64,000 nucleotides of DNA from Roseovarius tolerans (GTDB taxonomy: Bacteria; Pseudomonadota; Alphaproteobacteria; Rhodobacterales; Rhodobacteraceae): NCBI RefSeq assembly GCF_900109855.1, contig NZ_FOBO01000004.1, forward strand, positions 124,001 to 188,000, read 5' to 3'. The notes under the pieces were generated by a model that ran no database searches, had not been told where the DNA came from, and worked only from the letters and a program-made list of their open reading frames with translations. A program made the position numbers and the translations under genes. The stretch's first letter is position 1; each line of letters begins with the position of its first letter. This document shows positions 26,308 through 35,494 of the stretch, piece after piece.

Positions 26308-27972
26308 ATGAGTGAAACCCTGTTGCACCGCCTCGCCTGGGTCGTGGTTGTGCTGTGCGTGGCACCGATCCTCGCTGCAGGGCTGGCCGCGTTTACCGGC
26401 GATTTGCAGACATGGCGCGAGGTGCTGTCGTCGGTGCTTCCGCGTTACACGGCGACGACGCTGGCGCTGGTGGCGATTGTTGGGGTCAGCACGGCGGTGA
26501 TCGGCTCGGTCACGGCGTGGCTGGTGACGGTCTACCGCTTTCCCGGGGTGCGGCTCTTGGAGGTGGCGCTGGCGCTGCCGCTGGCCTTTCCGGCCTATGT
26601 GATGGCCTATGCCTATACCCATATGCTGGATCATCCCGGCCCGGTGCAGACCGCACTCAGGGCGGTGACCGGATGGGGGCCGCGCGATTACTGGTTCCCG
26701 GAAGTGCGCAGCCTTGGCGGGGCGGCGCTGATGCTGACCATCGTGCTTTATCCTTATGTCTACCTGCTGGCGCGCGCCTCGTTCCGGCAGCAATCGGCCA
26801 ATGCGTTTCTGGTGGCGCGCACGCTGGGGCGCTCGCCGATGAAGGCGTTCTGGCGGGTGGCGCTGCCGATGGCGCGCCCGGCCATCGCTGGCGGCGCGTT
26901 GCTGGCGATCATGGAGACCATCGCCGATTTCGGTACGGTCGCGTTTTTCAATGTGCAGACCTTTGCGACCGGCATCTATCAGGCGTGGTTTTCGCTCGGC
27001 GACCGCGCGGCGGCGGCGCAGCTGGCGCTCTGCCTGCTGAGTTTCGCGCTGTTGCTGGCGGGGCTGGAGCGCGCGAGCCGGGGCCGGGCGCGCACCGCCG
27101 GGCGCGGTGCGCGGTTCGAGACGATGGAGCGGCCCGAACTGCGCGGGGCCGCCGGTTGGGGGGCGTTCACGCTGTGCTTTCTGCCGGTGCTGGTGGGGTT
27201 CCTCATCCCGGTGGTGATGCTGGGGGTGATGGCGATTGGCTCGGGTCAGGATCTGTTCTCGCCGCGTTATGTCGGGTTCATGACCAATTCCGTCACATTG
27301 GCGAGTGTCGCCGCCGTGCTGACGGTGCTGGGGGCGATCCTTGTGGGGTTTCGCGCGCGCACCCGTCCCGGGCGTGCCTCGCGCTGGCTGGTGGTGGGCG
27401 CAGGGCTTGGCTATGCGGTGCCGGGCGGGGTGATCGCGGTGGGGTTGATGGTGCCGATGGCGGCATTCGACAACGCGCTCGATGCGTTCATGCAGGAGGT
27501 CTTCGGCATCCGTACCGGGCTTTTGCTGACGGGGTCGATCTGGCTGATGGTGATGGCCTATGTGGTGCGGTTCATGGCCGCCGCGCTCAACGCCTATGAC
27601 AGCGGCATGGCGACGGTGCCGGGGCATCTCGATGCGATCGGGCGCTCGCTCGGGCAGCCGGGGCCGAAGCTGCTGACGCGGGTGCATCTGCCGGTGGCGC
27701 GGACCTCGGTGGTGACCGCGCTGCTGATCGTCTTTGTCGATGTGATGAAGGAACTGCCCGCGACGCTGATCCTGCATCCGTTCAACTTTCAGACGCTGGC
27801 GGTGCAGGCGCATCGGCTGGCCGCCGATGAGCGACTTTCCGAGGCGGCGGTGCCGTCATTGGTGCTGGTGGCGTTCGGCCTTGTGCCGGTGCTGATCCTG
27901 TGCCGGACGCTGGGGCGCGAGAGCATGGGACGGCGCGCCGCCAAGCTGGGCACGGCGATCGCGCCAGGGTAG
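26308..27972 (+). CDS. Fe3+ ABC transporter permease, FbpB-like (two-domain)
   Basis: A 554-residue permease with about 12 transmembrane segments and two copies of the binding-protein-dependent permease domain, as in FbpB/SfuB/ThiP. Both EAA loops are recognisable: LGRSPMKAFWRVALPMARPAIAGG in the first half and IGRSLGQPGPKLLTRVHLPVARTS in the second. No binding-protein or ATPase gene is adjacent, so it is an orphan here; its partners may lie elsewhere. Ferric iron is the likeliest substrate by similarity, but thiamine or putrescine relatives cannot be excluded. Confidence 0.85.
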   Translation: MSETLLHRLAWVVVVLCVAPILAAGLAAFTGDLQTWREVLSSVLPRYTATTLALVAIVGVSTAVIGSVTAWLVTVYRFPGVRLLEVALALPLAFPAYVMAYAYTHMLDHPGPVQTALRAVTGWGPRDYWFPEVRSLGGAALMLTIVLYPYVYLLARASFRQQSANAFLVARTLGRSPMKAFWRVALPMARPAIAGGALLAIMETIADFGTVAFFNVQTFATGIYQAWFSLGDRAAAAQLALCLLSFALLLAGLERASRGRARTAGRGARFETMERPELRGAAGWGAFTLCFLPVLVGFLIPVVMLGVMAIGSGQDLFSPRYVGFMTNSVTLASVAAVLTVLGAILVGFRARTRPGRASRWLVVGAGLGYAVPGGVIAVGLMVPMAAFDNALDAFMQEVFGIRTGLLLTGSIWLMVMAYVVRFMAAALNAYDSGMATVPGHLDAIGRSLGQPGPKLLTRVHLPVARTSVVTALLIVFVDVMKELPATLILHPFNFQTLAVQAHRLAADERLSEAAVPSLVLVAFGLVPVLILCRTLGRESMGRRAAKLGTAIAPG

Positions 27973-28080
27973 GGGGCGCGGCATGGCGCTGTGCGGCCGT
28001 TGCCGCAGCGGTGCCTGTTGCATCTGGGCCCCGCGCGGTTACAGACGGTCAACTTAAGTCGGAACGCGAAGCCCGGTTCG

Positions 28081-29766
28081 CTACCCCTTCGCCACCTTCT
28101 CCAATCCCGCTGCGCGCATCTGGCTGAGGGTCATGCGCGGGGTCAGCGCCTCGGGCGAGATCGCGAGATCGAGCACCGCGCCGGTGGGCGAGGCACAGGC
28201 GCGGGCGAAGGCGGGGGCGAAACCTTCGGTGGTTTCGACCCGTTCGGCGTGAAAGCCGTAGGCACGGGCCAATGCTGGGAAATCCGGATTGACCATGGTG
28301 GTGCCCGAAACCCGCTCGGGGTAATTGCGTTCCTGATGGGCGCGGATGGTGCCGTAGATGCCGTTGTTGAGGATCAGGATCACCGGTTGCGCGCCTGCTT
28401 GCGCGGCGGTGGCGAGTTCCTGACAGTTCATCTGGAAATCGCCGTCGCCCGCGAAACAGACGACGCGGCGGTCGGGATGCACGATTTTGGCGGCGATGGC
28501 GGCGGGGATGCCATACCCCATCGAGCCCGATTGTGGGGCCAGGAGCCGCATCTTGGGCCCGTATTTCAGGAACCGACCCGACCAGATCGCGAAATTTCCT
28601 GCGCCGTTGGTGATGATCGCATCCTCGGGCAGCACCTCGCGCAGATGGGCGGTGACGCGGCCCATATCGACGGGGGGCGGCTGATCGGGCAGATCAAACG
28701 CGGCCTCGTAAGATTCCCGCCCCTCGGCGCGCCAGTCGGACCAGTCGCCGTGCAGGGGGCCACCCGCGTCAAGCGCGCGGATGAAGGCGTTGGCACCGGC
28801 CTGAACGCCAAGTTCCGGCTGATAGACCTTGCCCAGTTCCAGATCCGAGGCATGGACATGGATCAGGCGTTGCGCGGGCTGCGGCACGGTGAGGGCGGTA
28901 TAGCCATCAGTGGAATTTTCGCCAAAGCGGTTGTTGATCGCGAGGATCACGTCGGCCCCGGCGATCAGCGCACGGACATGGGGCATCATGCCCACCCCTG
29001 CCTCGCCGCAGAAGGCGGGCGAATGGTTGTCGAACTTGTCCTGATAGCGGAAGACCGAGACGACGGGGATGTCGGAGCCTTCGGCAAAGGAGTGCAGCGC
29101 CGCGCGGCCTGCGCTCGTCCAGTTGCAGCCGCCATAGAGGATGAGCGGGCGCTTGGCCGCGCCGAGCATATCGCGGGTTCTGGCAATGGCCTCGGCGCTC
29201 GGCTCTGCCTCGGGATAGTGGCTGGGGCCGGTGAGCGGGGGCTTGGTGCTGGTTGCTGTCAGCATGTCCTCGGGCAGGGCCACGACCACCGGGCCGGGGC
29301 GGCCTGTGAGCGCGGTTTTCCACGCGCGGGCGGTGATTTCGGGGATGCGGTCCACGTCGTCGATCTCGACCGACCATTTGACCATGCTGCCGAAGACGGC
29401 GCGGTAATCGAGTTCCTGGAACGCCTCGCGCCCCTTCATGTGGGTGCCGACCTGCCCCACGAAGAGGAGCATCGGCGCGCTGTCCTGCATCGCGGTATGC
29501 ACGCCGATCGAGGCATTGGTTGCCCCCGGCCCGCGCGTCACCCAAGCGATGCCGGGACGGCCCGTCAGCTTGCCATAGGCGGCGGCCATGTAGGCGGCGC
29601 CGCCTTCCTGTCGGCAGATCGTGAAATCAAGCTGGCCCGCCGTGTCGTGGAGCGCATCGAGCACCGCCAGATAGCTTTCGCCCGGCACGCCGAACGAGTG
29701 CCGCGCGCCAAGCGCGACGAGACAGTCCACCAGCAATTGCCCGCCATTGCGCGTGTCATGGGTCAT
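28081..29766 (-). CDS. Thiamine-pyrophosphate-dependent enzyme, acetolactate-synthase-like
   Basis: A 561-residue enzyme with the three-domain layout of acetolactate synthase/benzoylformate decarboxylase. The N-terminal Pyr domain has the catalytic Glu region (FGVPGESYLAVLDAL; RQEGGAAYMAAAYGK), and the C-terminal PP domain has the Mg2+-TPP motif GDGDFQMN...LNNGIYG. It stands alone, without an ilvN regulatory subunit, so it is more likely a catabolic or specialised TPP enzyme than biosynthetic IlvB. The ATG at 29766 gives MTHDTRNGGQLLVDCLVALG, the usual family start, and GGAAAGGAT lies upstream. Confidence 0.88.
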   Translation of the reverse strand: MTHDTRNGGQLLVDCLVALGARHSFGVPGESYLAVLDALHDTAGQLDFTICRQEGGAAYMAAAYGKLTGRPGIAWVTRGPGATNASIGVHTAMQDSAPMLLFVGQVGTHMKGREAFQELDYRAVFGSMVKWSVEIDDVDRIPEITARAWKTALTGRPGPVVVALPEDMLTATSTKPPLTGPSHYPEAEPSAEAIARTRDMLGAAKRPLILYGGCNWTSAGRAALHSFAEGSDIPVVSVFRYQDKFDNHSPAFCGEAGVGMMPHVRALIAGADVILAINNRFGENSTDGYTALTVPQPAQRLIHVHASDLELGKVYQPELGVQAGANAFIRALDAGGPLHGDWSDWRAEGRESYEAAFDLPDQPPPVDMGRVTAHLREVLPEDAIITNGAGNFAIWSGRFLKYGPKMRLLAPQSGSMGYGIPAAIAAKIVHPDRRVVCFAGDGDFQMNCQELATAAQAGAQPVILILNNGIYGTIRAHQERNYPERVSGTTMVNPDFPALARAYGFHAERVETTEGFAPAFARACASPTGAVLDLAISPEALTPRMTLSQMRAAGLEKVAKG

Positions 29767-29899
29767 GCCCGATCCTTTCCGTTGTTGCGCGCAGGCTGGC
29801 CCATCGGGCAGGGGAATGACAAGCCCCTTTCCGGGCGGCTTGCCGGGGGCATCTCGCGCGGTCATAGTCGGCCCGGTTCATGTCATGACAGGAGCGCCC

Positions 29900-30343
29900 A
29901 TGCCCAGCCCCCGCCTTGCCGCCCGCGCCGTGATCGTCGAGGAGGGGCGGCTGTTGCTGGTCAACGCCTTTGCCGCCGCCGACAGCACGTTGTGGTGCGC
30001 GCCGGGCGGCGGGGTGGAGGCGGGCGCGTCGCTGCCCGAGAACCTGACGCGAGAGGTGCATGAGGAGACCGGGCTGGTGATCGAAGTCGGGCCGCCCTGC
30101 CTGATCAACGAGTTTCATGCGCCCGAGACCGGGTTTCACCAGGTCGAGGTGTTCTTTCGCTGCCGGGTATCGGCGGGCGCGCTGAGTGACGAATGGCGTG
30201 ATCCCGAAGGTGTGGTCAGCCGCCGTCGTTGGGTGACACGCGACGACATGGCCGGGCTGCGGGTGAAGCCCGACAGCCTCGGTCGCGTCGCCTTTGCCCG
30301 GGGCATGGGGTACGACCCGCTGGAGGTGCTGGTCAGCCCTTGA
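29900..30343 (+). CDS. NUDIX hydrolase
   Basis: A 147-residue Nudix protein. The Nudix box is GGGVEAGASLPENLTREVHEETGL (residues about 36-59), with the REVHEE metal-binding helix intact. The substrate is unknown; the C-terminal part lacks a recognised specificity element. The ATG at 29900 follows GGAGC. Its 3' end overlaps by 11 bp the 3' end of the convergent DMT transporter gene. Confidence 0.9.
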   Translation: MPSPRLAARAVIVEEGRLLLVNAFAAADSTLWCAPGGGVEAGASLPENLTREVHEETGLVIEVGPPCLINEFHAPETGFHQVEVFFRCRVSAGALSDEWRDPEGVVSRRRWVTRDDMAGLRVKPDSLGRVAFARGMGYDPLEVLVSP

Positions 30344-31181
30344 TGGGCAGCACCGAGATCGCGACGCCGCCCAGAACCAGCACGCTCGCGAGGATGAATT
30401 GGAGGCTCAGGCTCTCGCCCAGAAAGAGCATGCCGCCCGCCATGGCGATCACCGGCACGGTCAGTTGTGCCACTGCCGCTACCGAGGAGGCCAGCCCCGG
30501 CAGGACGCGGTACCAGAGCGCATAGCCCAGCCCCGAGGTGACCGCCCCCGAGATGATGGCGAGGATGATGCCCTCGGTTCCAAGGAGCGTGCCCTGCGGC
30601 CCGATTGGCAGGGCAAAGCCAATGAGCAGCCCGAGCGGCGCGGCAAGGATGAAATTGGCCGCCGTCGCCTGCAGCGCGTCGGTGTTGAGCCGCCCGGTCA
30701 GCGAATAGATGCCCCAGCCCACGCCTGCGGTGGCCATCATCAACCCGTGCGGCACGCTGATTTGCGGCCCGGCACCGGGCCAGAGCAGCCAGGCGAGACC
30801 GGCAAAGGCCAGCGTCGCGCCGATCCAGCGGCGGGGGGGCATCGCCTCGCGCGCGACGAGGCCCCCGGCGAACATGGTGATCTGCACCACGCCGAAGAGG
30901 ATGAGCGCGCCCAAGCCCGCATCGAGCACGGTGTAGGCGGTGGAAAAGCCGTACATGTAGACCAGCAGCGCCAGCACCCCTGCCACGCGCCCCGGCCCGC
31001 GCAGGTGCAGCCCGCCGCGCAAGGCAAGACAGAGCGCGGCCAGCATCAAAGCGCCTGCGATGAGGCGGATGGTGCCGAAACTGGTGGCGTCGATGCTGCC
31101 GCCCGCGAGGGCCATGCGGTTCAGGACCGAATTGGCGGCAAAGGCGATCATGGTGAGGGCGGTGAGGAGAAAGAGGCGCAT
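30333..31181 (-). CDS. EamA/DMT superfamily transporter
   Basis: A 282-residue integral membrane protein with about ten transmembrane helices arranged as two EamA repeats, typical of drug/metabolite exporters. The first helix reads LFLLTALTMIAFAANSVLNRMAL, and the second repeat shows VGWGIYSLTGRLN with a later GYALWYRVLP. The substrate cannot be predicted. It converges with the Nudix gene, and its promoter side abuts a dispersed hairpin element. Confidence 0.88.
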   Translation of the reverse strand: MRLFLLTALTMIAFAANSVLNRMALAGGSIDATSFGTIRLIAGALMLAALCLALRGGLHLRGPGRVAGVLALLVYMYGFSTAYTVLDAGLGALILFGVVQITMFAGGLVAREAMPPRRWIGATLAFAGLAWLLWPGAGPQISVPHGLMMATAGVGWGIYSLTGRLNTDALQATAANFILAAPLGLLIGFALPIGPQGTLLGTEGIILAIISGAVTSGLGYALWYRVLPGLASSVAAVAQLTVPVIAMAGGMLFLGESLSLQFILASVLVLGGVAISVLPIKG

Positions 31182-31249
31182 GGGGCAGGCATAGCGCAGG
31201 TCGGGCCGGGCGTATAGTCACGGCTGAGTGTGGGGTGGATTGGCCTGGA

Positions 31250-31490
31250 ACTGTGGTTGCCGTCAGTGAGATGAGCCGCGCGGGCGACCGACCGCGGGTG
31301 GGCGCTGCAACCTTTCCGGGGCGCGCTTTATGGTGGCCAAAGACTGCAACGATTGCGCGGGTTTGCGACGTTGCAAAAGCGCCCGCCCTCGGGGGCGGTC
31401 GGGCGCTCGCGCGGCGGCGTGCAAGCACGCCTTGGTTCCGCGCTGATGGTCACAAGTCCAACGGCAGCAACAGGCCAAAATTGTCTCGGC
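31250..31490 (+). repeat. Dispersed hairpin element, full copy (copy 4)
   Basis: The left arm near 31284-31304 (CGACCGACCGCGGGTGGGCG) is complementary to the right arm at 31379-31406 (GCGCCCGCCC through GGTCGGGCGC). The centre contains GCGCTTTATGGTGGCCAAA. The second hairpin is GGCGTG-CAAG-CACGCC (31416-31431). The right tail carries TTCCGCGC and AACGGCAGCAACAGGCC. This is the only copy between divergent genes. The 381-bp gap 31182-31562 holds this element, and otherwise only the promoter region of the esterase. Confidence 0.87.
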
Positions 31491-31562
31491 TGACAGGCTT
31501 GTGACATGACATTTCAGGCGGCCCGGTTACCTTGGCTGCGATGTGACACGACCGGAGCCGCC

Positions 31563-32369
31563 ATGCGCCTGATCCCGTTTCTTCTGGCCCTCCTGTAGGC
31601 CGCGCCTGCACTCGCGGGGACCGCCGATGAGGCCGCCTGTCACGCGGACATTCCCTGCCCGCTGGGGGAGCGGTCCTATCACGTCAAGGCACCCGACGAT
31701 TGGGATGGCAGCTCGCCCTTGCCGGTGTTGCTGCATTTTCACGGCTGGATGCGGCAGGGCACGCTGATCGTCAAGCATGGCCGGATTTCCGGGGCCACGC
31801 GGCGGCGCGGTGTGCTGTTGCTGGCGCCCAACGGGCGGGGCAAGACATGGGATTTCTGGAGCGATCAGACCGACGACGTCGCCTTTGCCGCCGCCGTGAT
31901 CGAGGATGCCGCGAAACGCTATCCCATCGACCGCAGCCGGATCTATGTCTCGGGCTATTCCTACGGCTCGGCGATGGCCTGGCGCTATGCCTGCGAGAAC
32001 GGCGACGGGGTGGCGGCGCTTATCGCCGTTTCCGGCACGCTGCGCCAGTCCGAGACCTGCCCGCAGGCCCCGGCGGCGGTGCGCCATGTCCACGGCACCT
32101 CTGACAGGGTGATGGATTTCCCTTTTGGTCCCGATGGTCAGACGACATGGCCGGTCAAGCTCTGGCGTGACCGGATGGGCTGTGCCGGGCCCGGCACCGA
32201 GGCGGGGCAGTGGAGCATCACCCGGCATGACACGTTCCGTCGCACCACATGGGCCTGCGCCGAGGGGGATGTGACCCTCGATGTGCATCCGCGCGGTCAT
32301 TTCATCCCGCGCGGCTGGATCGCACGGCAACTTGATGAGTTGCTCGGGCGGGCTGCGTCCTATCCCTGA
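31563..32369 (+). pseudogene. PHB-depolymerase/feruloyl-esterase-like hydrolase with an in-frame amber codon
   Basis: Reading from the ATG at 31563 gives a signal peptide MRLIPFLLALL, then TAG (31596-31598), then AAPALAGTADEAACHADIPC and a complete alpha/beta-hydrolase (about 268 codons in all). The downstream part has VLLHFHGWMRQG, the nucleophile elbow VSGYSYGSAM and a C-terminal DVHPRGHFIPRGW with the likely His, resembling LpqC/PHB-depolymerase-family secreted esterases. The stop lies in the hydrophobic core of the signal peptide. A single base change (CAG or TTG to TAG), suppression or a sequencing error could explain it. Restarting at a TTG near 31719 would make a cytoplasmic, truncated enzyme. 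Confidence 0.8.
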
Positions 32370-32388
32370 GCGACGCGAGGGTGCCGGG

Positions 32389-33204
32389 TCAGATCAGCGC
32401 GAAGATGCGCGCCGGGCCGCCGGTGCCGCCGCGATGCTTGGGCGCGCCGATGACCACGGTCGCGCCCGCCGCCGGAACCTTGTCGAGATTGGCCATGCAT
32501 TCGATGCCGAAACGCCCCGTCGGCAGCCAGGCGTAATGCGTGGCAAAGTCCGCCGAGGGCCCGTGATCGAGCGACAGCGTGTCCGAGGCGATGGAGCGCG
32601 CGCCGGTCTCTTCGATGAGCATCTGCGCGGCCTCGACGTGAAAGCCCGGATAGTGCTGCGCCTCGCCGTCGAAGCCGCGAAAGGCGTCGCTGCCGGTCTT
32701 GGCCCCCCAGCCGGAATAGAGCGCCACGCAGGCCCCGTCGGGAATGTCGCCATTGGCCGAAATCCAGGCCTTGAGATCGTCGGGGGTGAGCCGCGTATCG
32801 GCATCCTCGGCGGCGCGCGCGGCGATATCGACAACGCAGAGCGGCGCCACGAGATCACCCACCGGGATTTCATCGACCGAGGTGCCATCGGCGGAGAAAT
32901 GCAGCGGCGCATCGACATGGGTGCCGGTATGTTCGTTGACCGTTAGTGTGAGCAGGTTGAAGCCATGATCGGCAAAGTTGAAATTCTGCTCGGTGGAGAT
33001 GCCGGGCGCACCGAAATAGGTGGGAAAATCGGCGTCATAGCTGTGGGTCAGATCCTCGACCGTGCTATGGCCATGCGCCATCGCGGGCGATGCGCCCAAG
33101 GGCGAGAGCGCAGTGGCGGCCCCGGCCCCGGCGGCGGTGCCAAAAAAGGCGCGGCGTGACAGCATCCTGTCCTTGACCGCATTGATTACGCAGGCGTCAC
33201 ACAT
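32389..33204 (-). CDS. Cyclase family protein (kynurenine-formamidase-like), exported
   Basis: A 271-residue metal-dependent hydrolase of the cyclase family. The metal-binding signature is NEHTGTHVDAPLHF, with later SIASDTLSLDHG and H-containing segments. An N-terminal twin-arginine-like signal is visible: LSRRAFFGTAAGAGAATAL, with probable cleavage after AMA-H, so the product is likely exported folded. The N-terminal CDACVINAVKDR precedes the signal. I chose the ATG at 33204; 33231 would add nine residues. The substrate is unknown (amide or lactone). Confidence 0.87.
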   Translation of the reverse strand: MCDACVINAVKDRMLSRRAFFGTAAGAGAATALSPLGASPAMAHGHSTVEDLTHSYDADFPTYFGAPGISTEQNFNFADHGFNLLTLTVNEHTGTHVDAPLHFSADGTSVDEIPVGDLVAPLCVVDIAARAAEDADTRLTPDDLKAWISANGDIPDGACVALYSGWGAKTGSDAFRGFDGEAQHYPGFHVEAAQMLIEETGARSIASDTLSLDHGPSADFATHYAWLPTGRFGIECMANLDKVPAAGATVVIGAPKHRGGTGGPARIFALI

Positions 33205-33309
33205 GGCATGTCCTTTCCGGTTTGCGTCCATATGGGGTGCAGCCTAGCATGATTCTGCGCTATGCAGGGGTGCGGCTTTAATCGGCGGACCGGAAAAGGG
33301 AGAGGGTGG

Positions 33310-33576
33310 ATGCTGGCATTGATGCGATTGCTGATCTTCGGGCTGATCGCTCTGACGGCGCTCTATCTCGGGATTTCCTGGTATTCGCGGTCCGTGCGGC
33401 GCAAGAAAATGGAGCAGGATTGGCAAGAAGCGGGTCGTCCCGGCGACCGGGATGCCTATATAGAGGCCGGGATGGTGCAGTATGAGCAATCTTTGCGCAA
33501 GCGGCTGATCTGGCTGGTCTATATCATTCCGGTGACGCTGATCTGCGTCACCATCTATGTCACGAATTTCATGTAA
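33310..33576 (+). CDS. Small two-span membrane protein
   Basis: An 88-residue protein that I do not recognise. Two hydrophobic segments are present, LLIFGLIALTALYLGISWYS and LIWLVYIIPVTLICVTIYV, separated by a charged loop of about 35 residues. The ATG at 33310 follows GGGAGAGGGTGG. It lies 11 bp before the DUF1523 gene and probably forms an operon with it; the shared topology hints at a membrane complex, which is inference. Confidence 0.75.
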   Translation: MLALMRLLIFGLIALTALYLGISWYSRSVRRKKMEQDWQEAGRPGDRDAYIEAGMVQYEQSLRKRLIWLVYIIPVTLICVTIYVTNFM

Positions 33577-33587
33577 GGGGGCCACGC

Positions 33588-34169
33588 ATGGTCTATGTCA
33601 AATGGGTGTTCTGGGGCGTGTTCTGGACGGCGGTGATCGCCTTTCTGCACTATACGCTGCCGCAGCATGACGTGGTGCGGATCACCGACACCTACGAAAA
33701 GCGGGTCAATCCGGGCGACAATGCGCTGTTCTGGTCGAATGCCGATACCGGCGAGGATCCGACGGCGACCGAGCGCGACGTGTTCTTCATCCAGACCTTT
33801 CAGGGCAACGACAAGCCGATGATCTATCGCAACGAGGATACCGGCTGGGGCTGGCCGCCCTATTTCAAGTTCGATACTGCCAATCTGCAGGCGCAGGCGT
33901 CGGACATGATGTCCAAGAAGAATGCCGAGACCGCGCAATGGGTGGTGGTGCGTCATTACGGGTGGCGCAATGAGTTGTTCTCGATCTACCCCAATGCGGT
34001 GAGCATCCGCGCGGCCACCGGGCCGGACGAGCAGATCATACCGTGGGTCAAGATCGTGGTGCTGGTGCTGCTGGCGGCGCTTTTCTGGGCCATTCGCGTG
34101 CGCTGGATCCGGTTTCGCGAGCGCCGGATCGAGCCGGTGGTGGATGAATGGAGCGAGAGCGCCCGGTAG
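33588..34169 (+). CDS. DUF1523 family membrane protein
   Basis: A 193-residue protein with transmembrane segments at both ends (VFWGVFWTAVIAFLHYTL and WVKIVVLVLLAALFWAIRV) and a periplasmic middle domain containing DVVRITDTYEKRV, FIQTF and NEDTGWGWPPYFKFDTANLQAQA, which match my memory of DUF1523, a family of unknown function in Rhodobacterales. It follows a small membrane-protein gene after 11 bp. Confidence 0.85.
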   Translation: MVYVKWVFWGVFWTAVIAFLHYTLPQHDVVRITDTYEKRVNPGDNALFWSNADTGEDPTATERDVFFIQTFQGNDKPMIYRNEDTGWGWPPYFKFDTANLQAQASDMMSKKNAETAQWVVVRHYGWRNELFSIYPNAVSIRAATGPDEQIIPWVKIVVLVLLAALFWAIRVRWIRFRERRIEPVVDEWSESAR

Positions 34170-34312
34170 CGTGGTGCGAGGCGTGGCCTGATGCCGCCGC
34201 GGAGCGACGGAATTTTGAAAAAGTTCCGATCAAGAGAGTTTTGAACTTTCCTGGTCCGTGACCGGGCTTTGCGCAGATGATCTTGCGCACCGGGTCACGC
34301 ATCGCCGCGCTT

Positions 34313-34711
34313 TCATGCGCGCGGGTTTTCTGCCGCTTGCTCTGCTTCGATGCGCTGACGTTCGGCGTCGCTTTCATAGCTGGCCCAGGGCCGGGCGGTG
34401 CCGGTCGGCGGCAGGTCGGCGGGTTTGTGCAGCAGGTGCAGGTGCGTCTTGGCGATGAAATGCCCGGTGATCGGTGCTGTCAGGAACAAGAAAAGCGTGA
34501 TCATCAATTCGTGGAACGAGAAATTCCCCACGACGAAGTAGAAATAGAGCATCGAGGCGATGAGCGCGCCGCCCACCCCGAGCGTCGTCGCCTTGGTCGG
34601 CGCATGCAGGCGCATCATCGGGTCGGGCAGCTTGATCAGGCCGAACGAGCCGACCAGCCCGAAAATGCCACTGATCACCAGACAGGCGGAAATGAGGATG
34701 TCGATGAGCAT
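34313..34711 (-). CDS. mnhG: Cation/H+ antiporter subunit G
   Basis: A 132-residue subunit of the multisubunit Mnh/Mrp/Pha cation-proton antiporter, the last gene of the operon. It has three transmembrane helices, with the MnhG signature LIKLPDPMMRLHAPTKATTLGVGG. The C-terminal tail after TAPITGHFIAKTHLHL is polar. It is separated from mnhF by 11 bp. Confidence 0.93.
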   Translation of the reverse strand: MLIDILISACLVISGIFGLVGSFGLIKLPDPMMRLHAPTKATTLGVGGALIASMLYFYFVVGNFSFHELMITLFLFLTAPITGHFIAKTHLHLLHKPADLPPTGTARPWASYESDAERQRIEAEQAAENPRA

Positions 34712-34722
34712 GATCTTTCCCC

Positions 34723-34992
34723 TTATTCGATGATGTCGCCACGCAGAAGAAAGCGCGTGTAGGAGACGGTGGAGATGAAGCCAGTCATGGCGATGATCAT
34801 CGAGGCCTCGAAATAGACCGTCGTGCCCTTGTGGATGCCATAGAGCGCCAGCAGCGCGATGGCGTTTACCACCATGGTGTCGAGCGCCAGAATACGGTCA
34901 CCCACGGCAGGCGCGCTGATCACGCGGTAGATGTTCATCAGGAGGCCAAGGCCGAAACAGGCGAAGGCGAAATAGAGCGCGTATTCGATCAT
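34723..34992 (-). CDS. mnhF: Cation/H+ antiporter subunit F
   Basis: An 89-residue subunit with three helices. The hallmark is RVISAPAVGDRILALDTMVVNAIALLAL in the second helix region. The ATG at 34992 overlaps the mnhE stop by 4 bp, so translation is coupled. Confidence 0.93.
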   Translation of the reverse strand: MIEYALYFAFACFGLGLLMNIYRVISAPAVGDRILALDTMVVNAIALLALYGIHKGTTVYFEASMIIAMTGFISTVSYTRFLLRGDIIE

Positions 34993-35480
34993 TCGAAAAT
35001 CTCCTTCAGCCGGGCCTCGTAGCGGGTCTTGATCTCGTCGCGTACGACGTCAGGGTCGGGCGCGTCGAGGCAATGCACCAGCAGGCTGCGCCCGTCGGCG
35101 GCGACATCGCTCGATACCGTGCCGGGGGTCATGGTGATGGTGCCTGCCAGCACGGTGATTGCCTCTGGGGTGCGCAGCTCGAGCGGGATGGAAATCCAGG
35201 CCGGTTTGGTATTGGCATTGGTCTTGAACAGGATCACATAGGCGACCTGCACATTGGCCACGCAGATATCCCAGAGCACGACCAGCACGTATTCCACGAT
35301 GCGCGGCGCGCTGCGCAGCTTGGGCCGGTTGGGCCAGTAGGGCGAGGTGATGACCGGGATGATCAGGGCCAGAATTGTGCCGAGCAGCAGGTTGCCAAGG
35401 GTCAGCTTGTTGACCAGCATTTGCCAGACCACAATCAGCGTCAGTGTGAGGAAGGGATGGGGCAGAAGTTTGCGGAGCAT
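34989..35480 (-). CDS. mnhE: Cation/H+ antiporter subunit E
   Basis: A 163-residue subunit E. The N-terminal helices (HPFLTLTLIVVWQMLVNKLTLGNLLLG) precede the conserved IPLELRTPEAITVLAGTITMTPGTVSSDV segment and a soluble C-terminal domain. It overlaps mnhF by 4 bp and follows mnhD after 14 bp. Confidence 0.93.
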   Translation of the reverse strand: MLRKLLPHPFLTLTLIVVWQMLVNKLTLGNLLLGTILALIIPVITSPYWPNRPKLRSAPRIVEYVLVVLWDICVANVQVAYVILFKTNANTKPAWISIPLELRTPEAITVLAGTITMTPGTVSSDVAADGRSLLVHCLDAPDPDVVRDEIKTRYEARLKEIFE

Positions 35481-35494
35481 CGTCTTGTCCCTCC

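Noticed and set aside
26287..27813. A 508-codon open frame antisense to the Fe3+ permease gene
   Set aside because: Its composition is dominated by Arg, His, Gln and Pro, with no domain; the plus strand encodes a clear two-domain permease.
27991..30063. A 690-codon plus-strand frame across the TPP-enzyme gene
   Set aside because: The minus strand has complete TPP-enzyme motifs; the plus frame only reflects codon bias.
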